Below, piece after piece: positions 10,853 to 23,400 of a stretch of 64,000 bases of DNA. The stretch is from Galerina marginata (lineage: Eukaryota; Basidiomycota; Agaricomycetes; Agaricales; Galerinaceae). The stretch is taken from positions 1,612,001 to 1,676,000 of the forward strand of contig JAECYW010000016.1 in the NCBI GenBank assembly GCA_023014335.1, written 5' to 3'. The notes beneath the pieces were generated by a model. It saw only the letters and a list, made by a program, of their open reading frames with translations, was not told the DNA's origin and searched no databases. The position numbers were made by a program, and so were the translations under genes. Position 1 is the stretch's first letter. Each line of letters starts with the position of its first letter.

Positions 10853-11178
10853 GACGGTTCTGGTTAACTGGATTTAAACGCAGTTTGGGTTTCAATGGAC
10901 GAAAATAGTCTTATCCTTCTCACAAACTTAAAGATCTAATCTGTATGCATATGCAGTCAGGTTGAGTCATAGGTGTTTTACCGCCCAATGCATGAACCCA
11001 AGTTGACACATTCCGGACTATCAATAGTGCCAGCTCCAGATGACGATGGACTCGGAACTTGAGACAAAAGGCAGGGACGATATCGCATAAAAGGCATTGG
11101 ATTCATATCGTTGCAGCAGGGGTCATGATTAGCAGAAATACGTCTTAACAAAAAGGCCGCCAAACTCCCAGACGCCCA
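10853..11178. other. Intergenic region between SNX41 and the P-loop kinase gene
   Basis: The short open frame here (10978-11163 minus) has no recognisable content. The region should hold the SNX41 3' UTR and the kinase gene promoter. Confidence 0.45.
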
Positions 11179-13299
11179 TTAGCGGCCATTCACAGTGGAG
11201 GACGAATTCCTCCTTGCAGAAGGGCCGGCTGGAGAAGAAGCTTGTTCAGGAGGAGGTGGCGCTTTGTTCGGGTGTTCAGGTATTTTCTCGATCTCCCGTT
11301 TGGCTTCCTCCCAAGCATTCAGATTCTGGAATGACGGTATTAAGGCATGACCTGGGAGTCATAATAGAAACCACATACCTTTTGACACCAGTCTCGATGA
11401 CTTTTAGCCATACTAATTGCCATTTCCCTCATATCAGCAACCTTCTGACGCTGGAAGCGGTCCAAGTCGGCCTGAATCGTGGAACTGGAATATTTCAGGT
11501 CTTGTGCCGCCAGGTGAAGAGCATCCTCGAGCTGCAGAAGGTGTTAGGACGGTCCAAAGAAACCAGGACAATTGCACAACAGACCTGGGATATGTTTTCT
11601 CGCGTTTTTGTTATTCCATTCCGCCTCGCAGTTTCGGGATCCACGTCCATCATGCCATGTAACGTGTAGCTTAATGCATTTAGCAAACCCATCCCAGGAG
11701 CTCTTGTCCGCCGACGCACAGGGTTAGGACCGGGATGTGGGGGAAGGTACGGCGAGTTTGGAGTCACAGGTTCTGAGGGTTCCGTCGCCTCACCTTCCGA
11801 CGTCGGATTCGGTGGAGACGTCCCCCCATTCATCCTACCTTTTCCGAGGGCATCTTCCAAGCGACGTGCTTCGCGTTCGCTCTTCTCAAGGTCCTCTAGC
11901 TGCTCTCGCTTATTCTCCAGGGCATCTTGTGTCATTTCATACTGGACATGCTTTTGATGACGGTATGCAAGTAATTTCTTGATTATCACAGCGAACTGCG
12001 AGTATTCGTGCAAAGGCTCCGCCCAATTCTGCTCAAGGTCTTGCAGCTATATGAAAAACGGTCTTCTACTTTTTGCATAAAATTCTAAGAATTGACTACT
12101 CACCAATTTGGTTGTCGACATATAAGTCGCATCCACCGCTTGACCAGTCTTCTCGATTGCGCCCGACAATTCGTTAGCTTCGTTCAGACTGAAGCCATTC
12201 AGGGCAGCACCAAGGTCTGCATGGTCTTGTGCGTAATCTAGCTAAAAATGAGGTGCTGTTCGGCTTCAACGTCATCCAAACATACCTGACCACCGCTTCA
12301 CAACACGACGGGTAACCTTTTCCATCGGTCCACTAACGTGATTGGCAAACTTGACAGTAAAAGCTTCCGAGTCGAGAAAACGTTGATCAGGGTGGCGGAG
12401 AGGATGAGCGGCCGAAGGGTTTGGTAGGGCAGCGTAAGCCGGCGAGGAATTTTGATCCGTCGGATTATGAGAGGGTGCTTTCAGTATGTTTTTAGGGAGA
12501 AGCGATAGCGGAGGCGAGTTCAAAACTTCAGTCTGATATAAGGGTGTGAATTATGTTTGAAAGCTTTGTTAAGGATACACGACTCACCCAAGACACTTCG
12601 CCGTCGAGAAAACGATGAAATACGTGCTCATTTGAAATGATGGGATGACGTGCAACACGGTTCAAAAATGTCTGCAGCAGGCGCTTTCGTCGAGCGATAA
12701 GAGTTGCATCCTCCTTAGCCTTCCCTTGCTTGACAGCATAGTCTCCGATTGTCTGTTTCGAGGGGATTGGAGGGACGATAAGGGTGGGGTATAGTCGCGC
12801 CAAGTTCTCTCGGAGGCTCTCAAATTCAGAATAACGGTGGCGGGCCTCTGTGTTCTATGTAACAACAACCGGGTCAGTAAACAACTAAGAATCTGGTCGT
12901 ACCGACATACTCCTGTCTTGATGACGTATGTAATGTACGGCGAACTGGAATTGAGCGAAGTTTTCTGCGCATCGACAATCTATAGAGGAGGTCATGGATG
13001 GGGAAATGGTATAGCAACTAAACGCTCCGCACCAGAATCTCGACATCCTCTCCGGAATGTAAAACACGATCCCGAGCGCAGCAAAAGTCAGTCTTGTAAT
13101 TGGTGTGGGCTTGCCGGTGCGATCCAGGGCTTGGAAAAGGGGGCCGGTTCATGTTTGCGGAGGTCGGGGACAGTTGTCGCGAAGGGTGTGTTGGTGACGG
13201 TGGTTCGTAGAGGGCGACTTGGGACGTTGAGGATGTCTCTGACGGTATGGCATCCTGATCGAACGGGTTCTCGTCTTCAAAGTCATCTAAGGCGTTCAT
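11179..13299 (-). CDS. SNX41: PX-BAR sorting nexin of the SNX41/ATG20 family
   Basis: SNX41/ATG20 nexins work with SNX4/ATG24 in endosome-to-Golgi recycling and selective autophagy. The protein begins MNALDDFEDENPFDQD and has a disordered Pro/Ser stretch. The PX domain follows, with RHRYSEFESLRENLARLYP and IVPPIPSKQTIGDY, the phosphoinositide-binding features. The BAR-like part follows: DQRFLDSEAFTVKFANHV, LNEANELSGAIEKTGQAVDA, ATYMSTTKLLQDLEQNW and a charged coiled coil (QLEDLEKSEREARRLEDALG). The long Ser/Pro insertion inside the coiled coil (SPPNPTSEGEATEPSEP) is typical of SNX41/ATG20 rather than SNX4. The last exon ends RRNSSSTVNGR with a stop at 11179. About eight introns were inferred. 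Family is secure; SNX41 versus ATG20 is not distinguished. Confidence 0.88.
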
Positions 13300-13761
13300 T
13301 TTGCAGGAAGTGAGCTTTTCTTCCTAAATGATACAGGGTATGACCCTTCAATGTGAAAGGTGAAAGTTGCTACAAAGAGGTTGGAACTTGACTGTTGCTT
13401 GACTGGGAACGAGTGCTAAAGTTAGATAGGGCCACGACCTGAGGGGTATTGTGGTACATACTCGTAGATTTCCCTGCGCGTAATAACAGCCCTATGATTA
13501 CGAAAGATTAAACACTGCCGTCCTACAGATTCAAAGGTCCAGAAGTGAGGCCACCGTGGTTTGAAGCACGCCGAGCTGCGCGATGTTGGACAGACTCGAG
13601 ATGCTATGTCTATTTGTCTTTGTTCCACCTTAGTGGCGGATTCAGTTTCGATTTCATCAAAACGTCAGATGTACGAATGGATAACTCATTTCATGTGAAT
13701 ACCATGAATATAAGGTACGAGCAAGTGCAATGTGGTCTATACGAGAGGTTCAAATGATAAG
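13300..13761. other. Intergenic region between BFR2 and SNX41
   Basis: Both flanking genes are on the minus strand, so this holds the SNX41 promoter and the BFR2 3' UTR. Nothing else is recognised. Confidence 0.45.
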
Positions 13762-15681
13762 CTACCCAAAAACTCGGAATCCAGTCAGGTCTAGATTTTC
13801 CTGTGCTAGAGGCCTTTCAGCATTAAGCGGAATATCCTCGAATCCCTTCCCAAGGAGCGAAGAAAACAATTCGTCAATCTGCTCTTCGTGCCATGTCCCG
13901 GATGAGGGTACAGGAACCATGAAGTTTTGGAGCTTTTCGTGAACCTCGTAACTGCCAGAAATGAGCCTCAATCACGGATTATAAAACTATGTGAACAAAC
14001 CGTAGTTTCCTTCCCTTGCTGGCTTTGGTGTCAACCTTTTTCTTCGCCTTTTTTTGTTTCTGCAGAACCATCCAGTCTTCATTTTTACCACCGTTTCCGC
14101 GAGCATCGATGATATCCCTCAGCAGTTTCTGATAGAAGTCGGTGTCATCGAAGATTTCTGGGTCTGGTGTATCAATGTCCTCGGCATTTTGCTCTTGGGG
14201 GGTTCCTATCCTTGGGGTTTTCACCCTTGCGACTCGAGTCCTCGCCAACAGCTTGTCGTGATCGGCAAGATTTTCCTCTATTAATTCAACGACAGATTTT
14301 AAGTTTTGACTCCCTTTTAAGAAGGCCCCACGATTGGAGGGTAATAAAACTGAAGGGGTCACTGCCTGAATTTTCGAAGACCATTTTGATAGCGTTTGTA
14401 AGGTCCATGGATGTAGACTTAAAAAAGTCACTTCAATCATGGGCAGGGCCGGTGCAAACGGATAGGCTTACGCATGTTCAAGGGTCACGATGTCTTCTGT
14501 TGCAGCAGCAAATGCCTCTCGATATTCTCCAAGCGATGCTTCAGGATCTAGCTTACGACGCTTGGGTGGAGGTGGTTTAACGATATCGTTAATCGTTAAC
14601 AGGTTCTGCAATAAAGTATAAGCGCACTACTCTTCCTCTTACACGAGGAAAAGTGCTCACCTCCTGTAACTCGAACAGTTCGTTAGATAATAATGAAGCT
14701 TCGTTCAAGAACTTCGATATCGACTCTTGACACTCGGATGCTTCTAGGAAGCTATTCATAGCGGACGGCTGGAAATTCAGATGAGATGAACAACAATTGG
14801 GGTAGAAAGGGAGTTGCTCACTGGTGGCAATCGATTTGCAGAGAAAACAGATTTTTGCATTCGTATTCGTGTGTCGAGCAACGTGTCCCATAAAGCCTAA
14901 GAAAGAGCGCAAGCTGTGTGAGGTTGAACAAGTAAATCCGTAACGAGAGCCTACAATTTGCCTCTTCACGGCTTCACCCTTTTTCAAATCCTCAACGCGC
15001 GTCTTCCTGAGCGCCGAAGCCACGTCCTCTATAGGATCTTGATCTGTCGCCGGTCGTCGTGGCTCGTTTGAAAAAGCCTCGTCTTGTTCCATGTCCTCAC
15101 GTTCTTCACTTTCAGAAGGCTCTTCCTCTTCATCCTCGGAACGCGGGTCGCCCCGTTCCCAAGCCTGACCTTCGCCTTCATCGGAATCCATGGCTTCATC
15201 CTCCACTCCAATATCGTCATCCTCCTCGTTGTCTTCTTCAACTTCATCGTCCTGAGCATCATCCGACTCCTCCAACAGTTGTTTCCTAGACGCCCGAACA
15301 CCTTCATATTTAGGATGTGCGATGCTCGGTAGACGGTTTCTCAGAGAGCTTGGTCTATAATAATAATCAGACAAGTTTCCGTTACTAAGATAAAGCAGAG
15401 ACTAACCCGACTTCCACATAATGTTCTCGCGAACCGCTCGCGTCCATGTGCATAGCATCGTCGATCTCTGCCCCCCGGGATTGCAGGTCTTCGGGGTCAT
15501 AATCTAGGGTACATTTCAATACGGGTGCGTTGGTTGAGCAAATTTTTATGGTCACACACCAACAGGTGCAGCTTCTTCAAGCTGAGCGATTTGCTCCGCT
15601 AATGATATGCCTAAGAAGGAGGTCAATGGAACCGGAAACTACACCAAGAAAATAAAAAAATCATGTACGTCCAACAGGCAT
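13762..15681 (-). CDS. BFR2: BFR2/AATF-like ribosome biogenesis factor
   Basis: BFR2 (AATF/Che-1 in animals) is a nucleolar protein of the small-subunit processome needed for early pre-rRNA cleavage. The protein starts [17 protein letters not shown], then [10 protein letters not shown], followed by a long acidic stretch ([33 protein letters not shown]) characteristic of the family. The conserved central part reads [20 protein letters not shown] with [10 protein letters not shown]. The C-terminal TRAUB region includes [43 protein letters not shown] and [13 protein letters not shown]. The first exon was placed at ATG 15681 because it splices in frame across GTACATG to TTCTTAG onto the conserved [16 protein letters not shown] segment. 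The C-terminus at 13762 is a single open exon. Confidence 0.88.
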
Positions 15682-16133
15682 GTTAGCGTTATTACTGAAC
15701 GAGACGGGAGGATGAAGTCAACGAAGGTCCTAAGTAAGCACAAACTTGCAGCTATTAGCAAGCCCAGAAGAATTGGAAAAGGAAACGCGAGACGAAGCTC
15801 GAGGCTCGATTCGACAAAAATATTTCTTGCCTAATTGGGCGATTGCCGCATTTGTTACAGAAACCAAATTGCCAAACGGTTCGCAGTGCGCGTTGCAGCC
15901 ATTGGCCATAGGGTTGCTCAAAAAATGCCACCTAAATTTTAGGGTATACAGCATACAATACAATGCAGATAGGACTGTGCAATTATCCTACAATAAAAAT
16001 ATAGTATAAAGTAAAGTACATCTACTCATTATGAGAATGCCGAACGGTGGTTTTAACTTGAAAAATGAATTGTCGATAACATGATAAAGCACGATAACAA
16101 ATGCGACACTGTCTTCAGGAGTCTTCAATCCAA
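15682..16133. other. Intergenic region upstream of BFR2
   Basis: The BFR2 promoter and the 3' flank of the zinc-finger-like gene. An AT-rich stretch lies near 15950-16015. No gene is seen. Confidence 0.45.
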
Positions 16134-17483
16134 CTAATCCACTGCCAAGGATACCACGTTCAAAGGGCCCGCCGCTTGCATACCCTGACGAGTATTTGGA
16201 TGATAGCATGCTTCCGCCATCTCTTCACCCTCCTCCTCTCGCACTAATTCTTCAAGGTGCTGCCGAACAAAAGCATCATAGAAGATTGTAGTTGGGGGTA
16301 TCCTATGGCCAAAAATAACGGGGTTCAGCGGCGGTGGTGGTCGAGCAACATCAAACCATGGTCCCACAACACTTTGGATCACACACTCCTGCTTGTAGTC
16401 CATCATATAGTTTCCATCATTGTCCAACTGCTTTGGCAGATCCTCGAAAACAATTTCCTCAGTCACTCGTGGCTCATCCTCTGGGTTATCCATGACCTTC
16501 GGAATTCCACCCAGCCGTTTCTGTGGTGAACCAAGCTTGAACTTTGATCCTTCTGCCTTCAGAGGGGTATGTGGCCGTGCCTTCCAACTCCCTTGGATAG
16601 GTGGGATAATTGCAGATCCTGGTGGTATGTTCAGGGGAAGATCAGGTGGAACTGTGGCAAGAGGATGAAAGGGAAGCCATAATGGCAACAGAAGAGGCGA
16701 TGGAATGGTGACCTGCTGGTTGAGCAGCTGAGGATGATCTTCACTAAAATGGGTTTCAAGCATAGCATGACGGGAAAAACCAGAAGAATTACATCCTACA
16801 AATTAGTGTTTGTAAGTGTGCATCTTTCGACAATTTATTGAAAGATACACACCATTGATTGGGCATTGAAGAGGGACACGACCAAGGTGTGACTGTTGCA
16901 AATGGCTGACTAGGTCATTGTATGATGATATAGGAACACCAGTAGGAATATGGCATCTTGGAAGACGACACACAAATGAGTTTGCCTGGGGAATAATGTA
17001 GTCATGTTCAGTTATGATTTCAATGGGAGAAAGGGATGAATGACAGGCACCTTTCCGTTCTGTTGTTCTTGACAATGAAGCAGAAGATGCTATGGAAAGA
17101 AAGCTGGTGAGTTTGGGTCTCTATACAACAAGTTGGTAGGTTGGGGTTGGCTGATGCCAGATGCAGGCATGAGCAAGGCGCGTGTGACACAACGACCGCA
17201 ATTCTGATCACAATCCCAGTAAAACAGGGAACTCAATGAGAAGGCACCAAAGCAACAAGGCTCATCCCACAAGAAAATAAAAATGACCAAAATTAAGGAC
17301 AAATCAAAGACAGTTATAACACACCTTCAGATACGAATTCCAGCTGATGAGTACAATCCTGCACATTGTGGGTTTTTGGAGGGAGGCAATGTTCCATTCA
17401 CATTGCCATCCATTGGCTTTTATGACATTTTTTGCATGTTCCAGTATGTCTTCTTGTCGTAGCCAGACCTCAGTTGTAGGCAT
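16134..17483 (-). CDS. Unassigned protein with two C2H2-like motifs
   Basis: Function unknown. The first exon starts MPTTEVWLRQEDILEHAKNV and runs to SWNSYLK before a GTGTGT donor. A following exon offers NCGRC and an uncertain junction to SSASLSRTTERKG. The core has paired Cys/His motifs: FVCRLPRCHI with HLQQSH, then LQCPINGC with RHAMLETHFSEDH, resembling two C2H2 units. The second half is Pro-rich (TIPSPLLLPLWLPFHPLA) and ends with ECVIQSVVGPWFDV, PPTTIFYDAFVRQHLEELV, an acidic REEEGEEM and a Val-Asp terminus at 16134. The final junction before MLETH is clear (GTGTGT to TTTGTAG). The second intron uses a weak GTCACA donor in my best model. The Cys/His pairs suggest zinc-dependent nucleic-acid or protein binding, but no known family was recognised. 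Confidence 0.6.
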
Positions 17484-17975
17484 AGCATACTCTGAGATTT
17501 ACTAAACCACAGGAACCACCAACGGACAGGCAGTTTCTCCGTGCCCACTCAGCCCAGCACCACAAACTTGAACCAGATGTGCTTGTTAGGCAACAGTGAA
17601 TTCAGCTTGGTAGGTTTGTTTTGGTGTGTCGGAAATGTATCACAGTTATTGTGGGTCCCGGGTATTCGAGGACACAATGAAACAAATACCGCGAAGAAAA
17701 GATGAAAAGAACTTTGGAAAGAGGCTGATTCAATTTCCGGCTGAATGCTGAATATTTCCTCTTTGGGATTGCCCAATCACGGCCAAATTTTTATGTGCAA
17801 GGGCCAGTGGCCACATGTAATGAGCATGCTGCGAGGTCATGATAAAGTACATATTGGAAGAAAATTGGAAGGCCAGTCAGTATGAATAATCTAGGATATA
17901 ATTTATGTCATGCAAGTATGCGTCCTTCGTCTGTCAGAATTAATATTTAAAAGTATACTTCTCTGATTTATAATA
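17484..17975. other. Intergenic region between VMS1 and the zinc-finger-like gene
   Basis: Promoter of the zinc-finger-like gene and 3' UTR of VMS1. The minus-strand open frame 17549-17776 has no recognisable content and is probably 5' leader sequence. Confidence 0.45.
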
Positions 17976-20165
17976 TTAGCCACCTCCCAGCCCTTTCAAC
18001 CGCGCCTCTGCTGCCCTGGCTCGCCTCTCCCTCTCAACTTTGGCTCGCATTTCAGGTGTTAGCCCTGCAATGCCATCGGCCGCACCTGAAGCACCACCAA
18101 GCCGCCGTGACATCGAGTCAGAGGGCGGGACATCCCTGACAGCCACCTTAACTTCCACAGGTGGGGTCTGGGGCCGGTCCTTCTCCTTCTCCTTGTCTCG
18201 TGCTTCCCTCTCCTTCACTCTATCCTTCAGGCCCCTCCTCCGCACTTTCTTCTTCTCCTCTTGACCCTCTTCCATCTCCTGGCTCAGAGCACTGGGGACA
18301 TGAGCTGTGCCGAGCCAGTCCCACCAGTCAGGGTGCGCAGCCGCGCACCGTCGAAAGACGTCGCGAATGGGTTTAGTCCGAGCCAAGTCATAGGCTACCC
18401 TACGAGATCCAGGCGCAAATACGCGACCCCGATCAGAGGCGTCGGATTTGTTCCCTTCGTCGTTGTCGTCTTCGGCCTCGCCGGCTTTCGGTGATGGAAC
18501 GGGAATTGTAGGGTCGGCGCGGGCATCTTCGAGTAGCCATTGTACCAGCTCTTCGTGTCCGTTTTGTACTGCAAGTTGTAGGATTGTCGCTCTCTTCTCT
18601 CCAGTCCATTCTGGGATCCTACTGTCTATTCCACCTAATGCTGCGACTTCTCGGTCTAAAAAGGCCTTCAGAGGTTCCAGTCGTGCTTTGTTCACCATTT
18701 CAAGTAGGCGATTCCACTTTTCGCGTAGAGCTTCTTCTTCTTTCGAGAGTTTGGGTTGCTTAGGTTTCTCCGGTGCCGGTTGGACGACGGTTGGCGCGGG
18801 TTTAGGTTTCGGTAAGGAGGCTAGGTAGGCTTCGTCCTGCGCATGCAGTTCTTCATCTGTGAAACGGGATATCTTGGCGCGGGTTAGCTCGAGAAGGCAC
18901 CGGGCTATCTCGGATTGAGTCTGAGAAAAGAGAGAAAAAAACAGGTAAACAACTTGATCGCTTTTGAAGGATAGCAGGACATACAGGACGACGTGTAGGG
19001 AATGGGAAGGTCCTCAACCTCTCGTCGTTCTTGTTGAATGGCGCACCCTCGAAGTCGTAAAATATTTTGCGATTGGATGTGCTTGCCCGAATCCATATCC
19101 GCTCGCAGCCTGCGATATCCTCCGCCCACTCTTGGAGCAAGCTTCGGATGTCCTTAAAATTGGTTAGCCGGCAGATGTGAATAATGCAATTAAGCGACAT
19201 ACATCGCGCAAAGCTTGTTCACCATAGCGTCTGAGCAGTGCACCGGCGCTCTTGGCAAATCCTTTCGCATTGTCGTTTGTCGATTGAGAACCACCCTGCT
19301 TTCGTCGGGCTATTTGTAAAGCCGTTCAGTATTGAGTGCAGAGAGTGATAGATGCGACTCATTCACTTGTATAACGATGGAACGTTTTGTGCAGAAGGAT
19401 CTCGGTTTCGGGTTTCGGTTTTTTGGGCTTCTTCTTTCGCAGTTTCTCTCCCTCTTCCTGAGGATCTTCTTCTTCCGGGCTGACTCGAACGACGGCGCCA
19501 GCAAAATGACCTCCAGCAACCATGAACATTGCCCATGTCCTTCCTTCGAGCGGATTATGCTGCAGTTTTTTGAACTCCTGAAGGTAAAGGCCGGGATCAG
19601 TTTTCAGAGGAAGGATGGCTCTGTATAAGCCGATCTGAGTCGACGGAGGCGAATGAAACCATGTGAGAGCCGTCAGAGGCTGGTTTTTAGACGACTGGGG
19701 AGAAGGCGATCTGGTCTTCAGATCCTTGGTCTTGCTAATGAGAGTGTTCACGGTATCAGAATCGTCGTCGTCGTCGTCCTCGGATGACTCCGATCCCGAT
19801 AATGAGTCTTCAAGCCCTAAAGGGTGTAAAATTTGGTTAAAATCGCTAGCACAAATTGGAAAAAGAAAAAGACACTTACCCTCTACAAGCTGACCAAAGG
19901 CTGCCTCGGAGACTGTCTTTCCCCCGTTTAACCGTGTCTTGACGTTGTAACGATGCCAATCAGACCTAAAGTGAGCCCGTTGTTCGTCGAGGTCCAGAAA
20001 TGTTATGCCATTGCAGATAGCGCATGCTCTGGGGCCGGATTTCGAGACAACTGCAGGAGGTTCAGGTGTGGGATGTCGTGATGGAATTCTATTGACAAGA
20101 TTACGCGGCGTCAACGAATCTAGGAGTTCTGGTGGCAGAGAAAAGATGTGGTGGGAGGTTTGCAT
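17976..20165 (-). CDS. VMS1: VMS1/ANKZF1-type peptidyl-tRNA hydrolase of ribosome quality control
   Basis: VMS1 releases stalled nascent chains from peptidyl-tRNA on 60S subunits and recruits Cdc48. Domain order fits: a C2H2 finger (CAICNGITFLDLDEQRAHF, then RSDWH), an acidic linker, and the release-factor-like VLRF1 domain, with FMVAGGHFAGAVVR, KTFHRYT and RRKQGGSQS. The Gln of GGSQ corresponds to the catalytic glutamine of the family. GKIFYD-like and LLQEWAEDIAGCERIW segments follow. Near the C-terminus an ankyrin pair (TILQLAVQNGHEELVQWLL) and a long charged helix lead to a VCP-interacting motif of form R-x5-AA-x2-R (RERRARAAEAR), close to the stop at 17976. Start 20165 gives MQTSHHIFSLPPELLDSL. 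It diverges from IML1 across about 320 bp. Confidence 0.92.
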
Positions 20166-20484
20166 CTCGGAAAGCTTTCAAAGTTTGGATGGTCGCTATT
20201 TTCCAATGAGAACCCAGATGTTGGAGTTTAAATTCCCCAAAGGCTAGAGTAGCACGGGTCCGAGACGGGAAACGCGTCGATGACTTGCAAAAGTCCGGGT
20301 GCCGTCGAGGTTGAAGTTGACTCGGTTGCAGTGGTCATCATCATCGCCCGATTAGCACGCCGGTGATTGCCGGGCCTATCTTTGGGCACTTACTCTCAAC
20401 TCTCAACATCAACGCGACTTCAAGCCTCAAACCGAAGGTTTACCTCCCAGGAACCCATGAACCGCTGCAGCTAGGAGCGCAATT
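20166..20484. promoter_or_regulatory. Bidirectional promoter between VMS1 and IML1
   Basis: Two start codons face away from each other across 319 bp, so both promoters must lie here. No dominant motif was identified; the sequence is GC-balanced without an obvious TATA box. Confidence 0.5.
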
Positions 20485-23400
20485 ATGGCCGCCTCTCGGG
20501 AGCAATCACAGTACGGGCGGCGACGATCCAATACCGGCCAGTCTACCTTCAGAGCGGTGCCTACATTCACTCCGACTCCCTTGAAAGTCGGTGATTCAAA
20601 GGTCCTGAATGCATGGGTGCACGACGTGAAGGATAGTCACTCGGTTCTAATCAACCAAACGTGGTGGCCCGGTGTTCAGGAAGGGGATTGTTTGAGAGTG
20701 TTGAGCAGCAACGCAGATAACCCCGAAGCTGCATTTCTTTTCACCGTGCCAAAGGACGAAGGATGTCCGAAACCGCAACTCCAGGTATCTAATTGCACAT
20801 ACCTTATGTATTGAATGCTCCGAATATTAATTTATTGTCGCAGATATCGGTTCCAAGACCAATTGCTGAAGTTTTCGGGTTGCGCAACAACAGTGAAGTC
20901 ACACTCACGAAGGTGGGCTTAGATTGTAATGAGACTAATGTATTTTGATCCTTTAACAGGTCGACGAAGCCAGCTGCTGTGCCGACTATGTAGAATTCAT
21001 TTTTCAGGACCAATATCTAGGAAGAAACGAAATGTGGAGACTTGGGAAATATCTGTCTGGGCGATGCATTTACAAGGACCAAGAGGTTTCGTTCATTGGG
21101 GGAATCGCTGCAAAAATTCAGAACATTTATATCGGTGGAAAGAAAGTATGTTGTATGATACATTTTGTATGAATATTTTGTTGACAACTTGCAGGTCTCT
21201 TCAGCATGCATGACTTCTTCGACGAAAGCGATATACCGGTCCTTTTCGGCCAAGATCACCATTTTCATTCAGGTCTGCAGGGAACTCTGGGAGTTCGCAG
21301 GAGATGGGGAGCGCTACAATGAAAAAATCGTTCACTCATTCCTTCCAGCTTTGTTTGCAAGGTGGCGAGAATCTGGCACGAACCATACGGTCACAATCGT
21401 TCTCATATCCCGTGTTTTCTATGACGAGTCGGAGATCGATTATGCTGCAGGCCCTCTGCGTCGAGACGAGCGGGGAAACTGGTACAAAGACTTTTATAAG
21501 GTCATCACAGACCTGGAAGTTCTTCATGAATGGAAGCCCACCCTGGTCAGCTTGAAGAACTCGTTTTGGGATTTCCAACGAGACATTCTTCTGACTCATC
21601 ATTACCACCGAGCGACATTGGATTCTGGCATTGGCGCTCCAGCGCAGGTCCGACTTGTTGGCCGAATCTCATATGCTCAAGACGGTCCTATTTTGGAGGC
21701 TCTCAACCTTGGCCTGAACCCAACGGAAACCCACTATGTAGATCGGTCACTCAATTTGACTGGGGCTACTACGCTTCTAATATCTCCTGGAACGGGTTAC
21801 TTCCGCGTATCGAAACAGTTGTTACGACTGACAACAACGCGCATGCTTGATCAGGGATTTGTCCTTGACCTTATCCTACTTACCAAGCCACCTTTGCACC
21901 AAAGCCCCATCTTCAGTTTTCGAGGAATGGAGCACTCAGCCAAGTCTGACAAGGATTCGAGCGATCAGAAAGACAAGTTTGAGAAAGAGCGGAAGGTTGA
22001 CCCGCTCATGATGGATCCTTTGTGGGGTGGTTCTGACGATTCTAAAGCCGATGCGAGACAAAAGAAAACCTTCTTCTGGGAGCCCTTTTGGGTCTCAGCT
22101 ACCATCTGGGACAAGCAGATGGATTTGCCATTCAGACAGGATAGGTACACTCACTAAAACTACGAGTGGGTCGCTTTATACTCACATGGCTACATTCCGC
22201 AGATTCGTCACACGGGCAAAGATGCACGAAATACAAATGCTCGGATTGCTAGAGCATGATGTCCTGTCGAGTATCGCAGTCCCTTACATTGCCGGAAACA
22301 AACCAGATCAGCCCGAGTCGGATGAATCTCTTGCAATTACCAAAGTCGAAGCCGATAAATTCGATCATGATATATTCGCGCTTACCACCAACTACAATGC
22401 AGCTGCGCTCTCCCTAAGTTCTAATGGCACCACTCCTGTCCCTGTACGCCCTAACGCCGAGAAACGGGCCTCCCACCGAAATTCTACTATGGGACGCATA
22501 GACACCATAGAAGAAAGTCCAAAGCAACGTATTCACAAAGAATTACCCCCAGAAGGCCTGCCCAATAACGGCGTTGGCGCTCCGACATTGCCAGCTCCGA
22601 GTACTTCGCCTTCTCAGTCCTCTATACGATCTGGGCGGTCTGAGAAATCGACGTCGTCGAAAACACCGTCTCGGGCAGCAAGTCTGTCCAAGGGCACTCT
22701 AGCGTCGAAATTGGCACCTTCATGGCTTTTTAACCCATTCAGAAGTGGACCCAGCGAGCCTCAAACGACACCAGTATCTGCTTCTGCTTCACCGACTTCG
22801 CATAACGAAAAACGGTCCAGGGCGCCATCATTAATAGGAACACCGTCGTCCCCCATCCGAATGCCTCCGGCTAAGCCTACTGTTGCCTCTACTCAGCCCA
22901 TTCAACCTGTAGCGATCAAGAATAAGACTGCCAATCGGTCAAGTTTGAGTAGAACATTCGAGGAAGAAACGTTAGCCCCACATCGATCATCTTTCTTACG
23001 TCGGTCACCCATCAACACCCCTCCACGAGATGAAATTTTGGCTGGCAAGCGCCGTAGCGTGCCAAGTACATTGCCCCACTCTTTCCCTTCCTCGTCGTCT
23101 CCTGGCCCTGCTGTCAACCCCACACGGCCTCACCCGTTTGTGGCATACCCGGAAGCTTCATTAGCGCGTCGCTGGCAGCATGTTTATCCTCAACCCACCT
23201 ACAAACACGACCCCAAATGGAAATCCATCGTGACTCCTGGGTGCCTACCTTTGACTGTCGAGCATTTCCCGTCCAGCGCCGAGCTGGAATCCTCCTATGA
23301 CGTGTTTTCATATGAATTCATCGTAGACCCAGGCGAAATGCGGTCCTTCTTGGTCAAGCCTCCTGTCGTCAAAGGGAGCACGGAGGATCTACGTCGTGCG

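Noticed and set aside
23100..23160. Possible gene break in the Ser/Pro-rich part of IML1
   Set aside because: The frame is open through the whole linker; low complexity explains the weak similarity.
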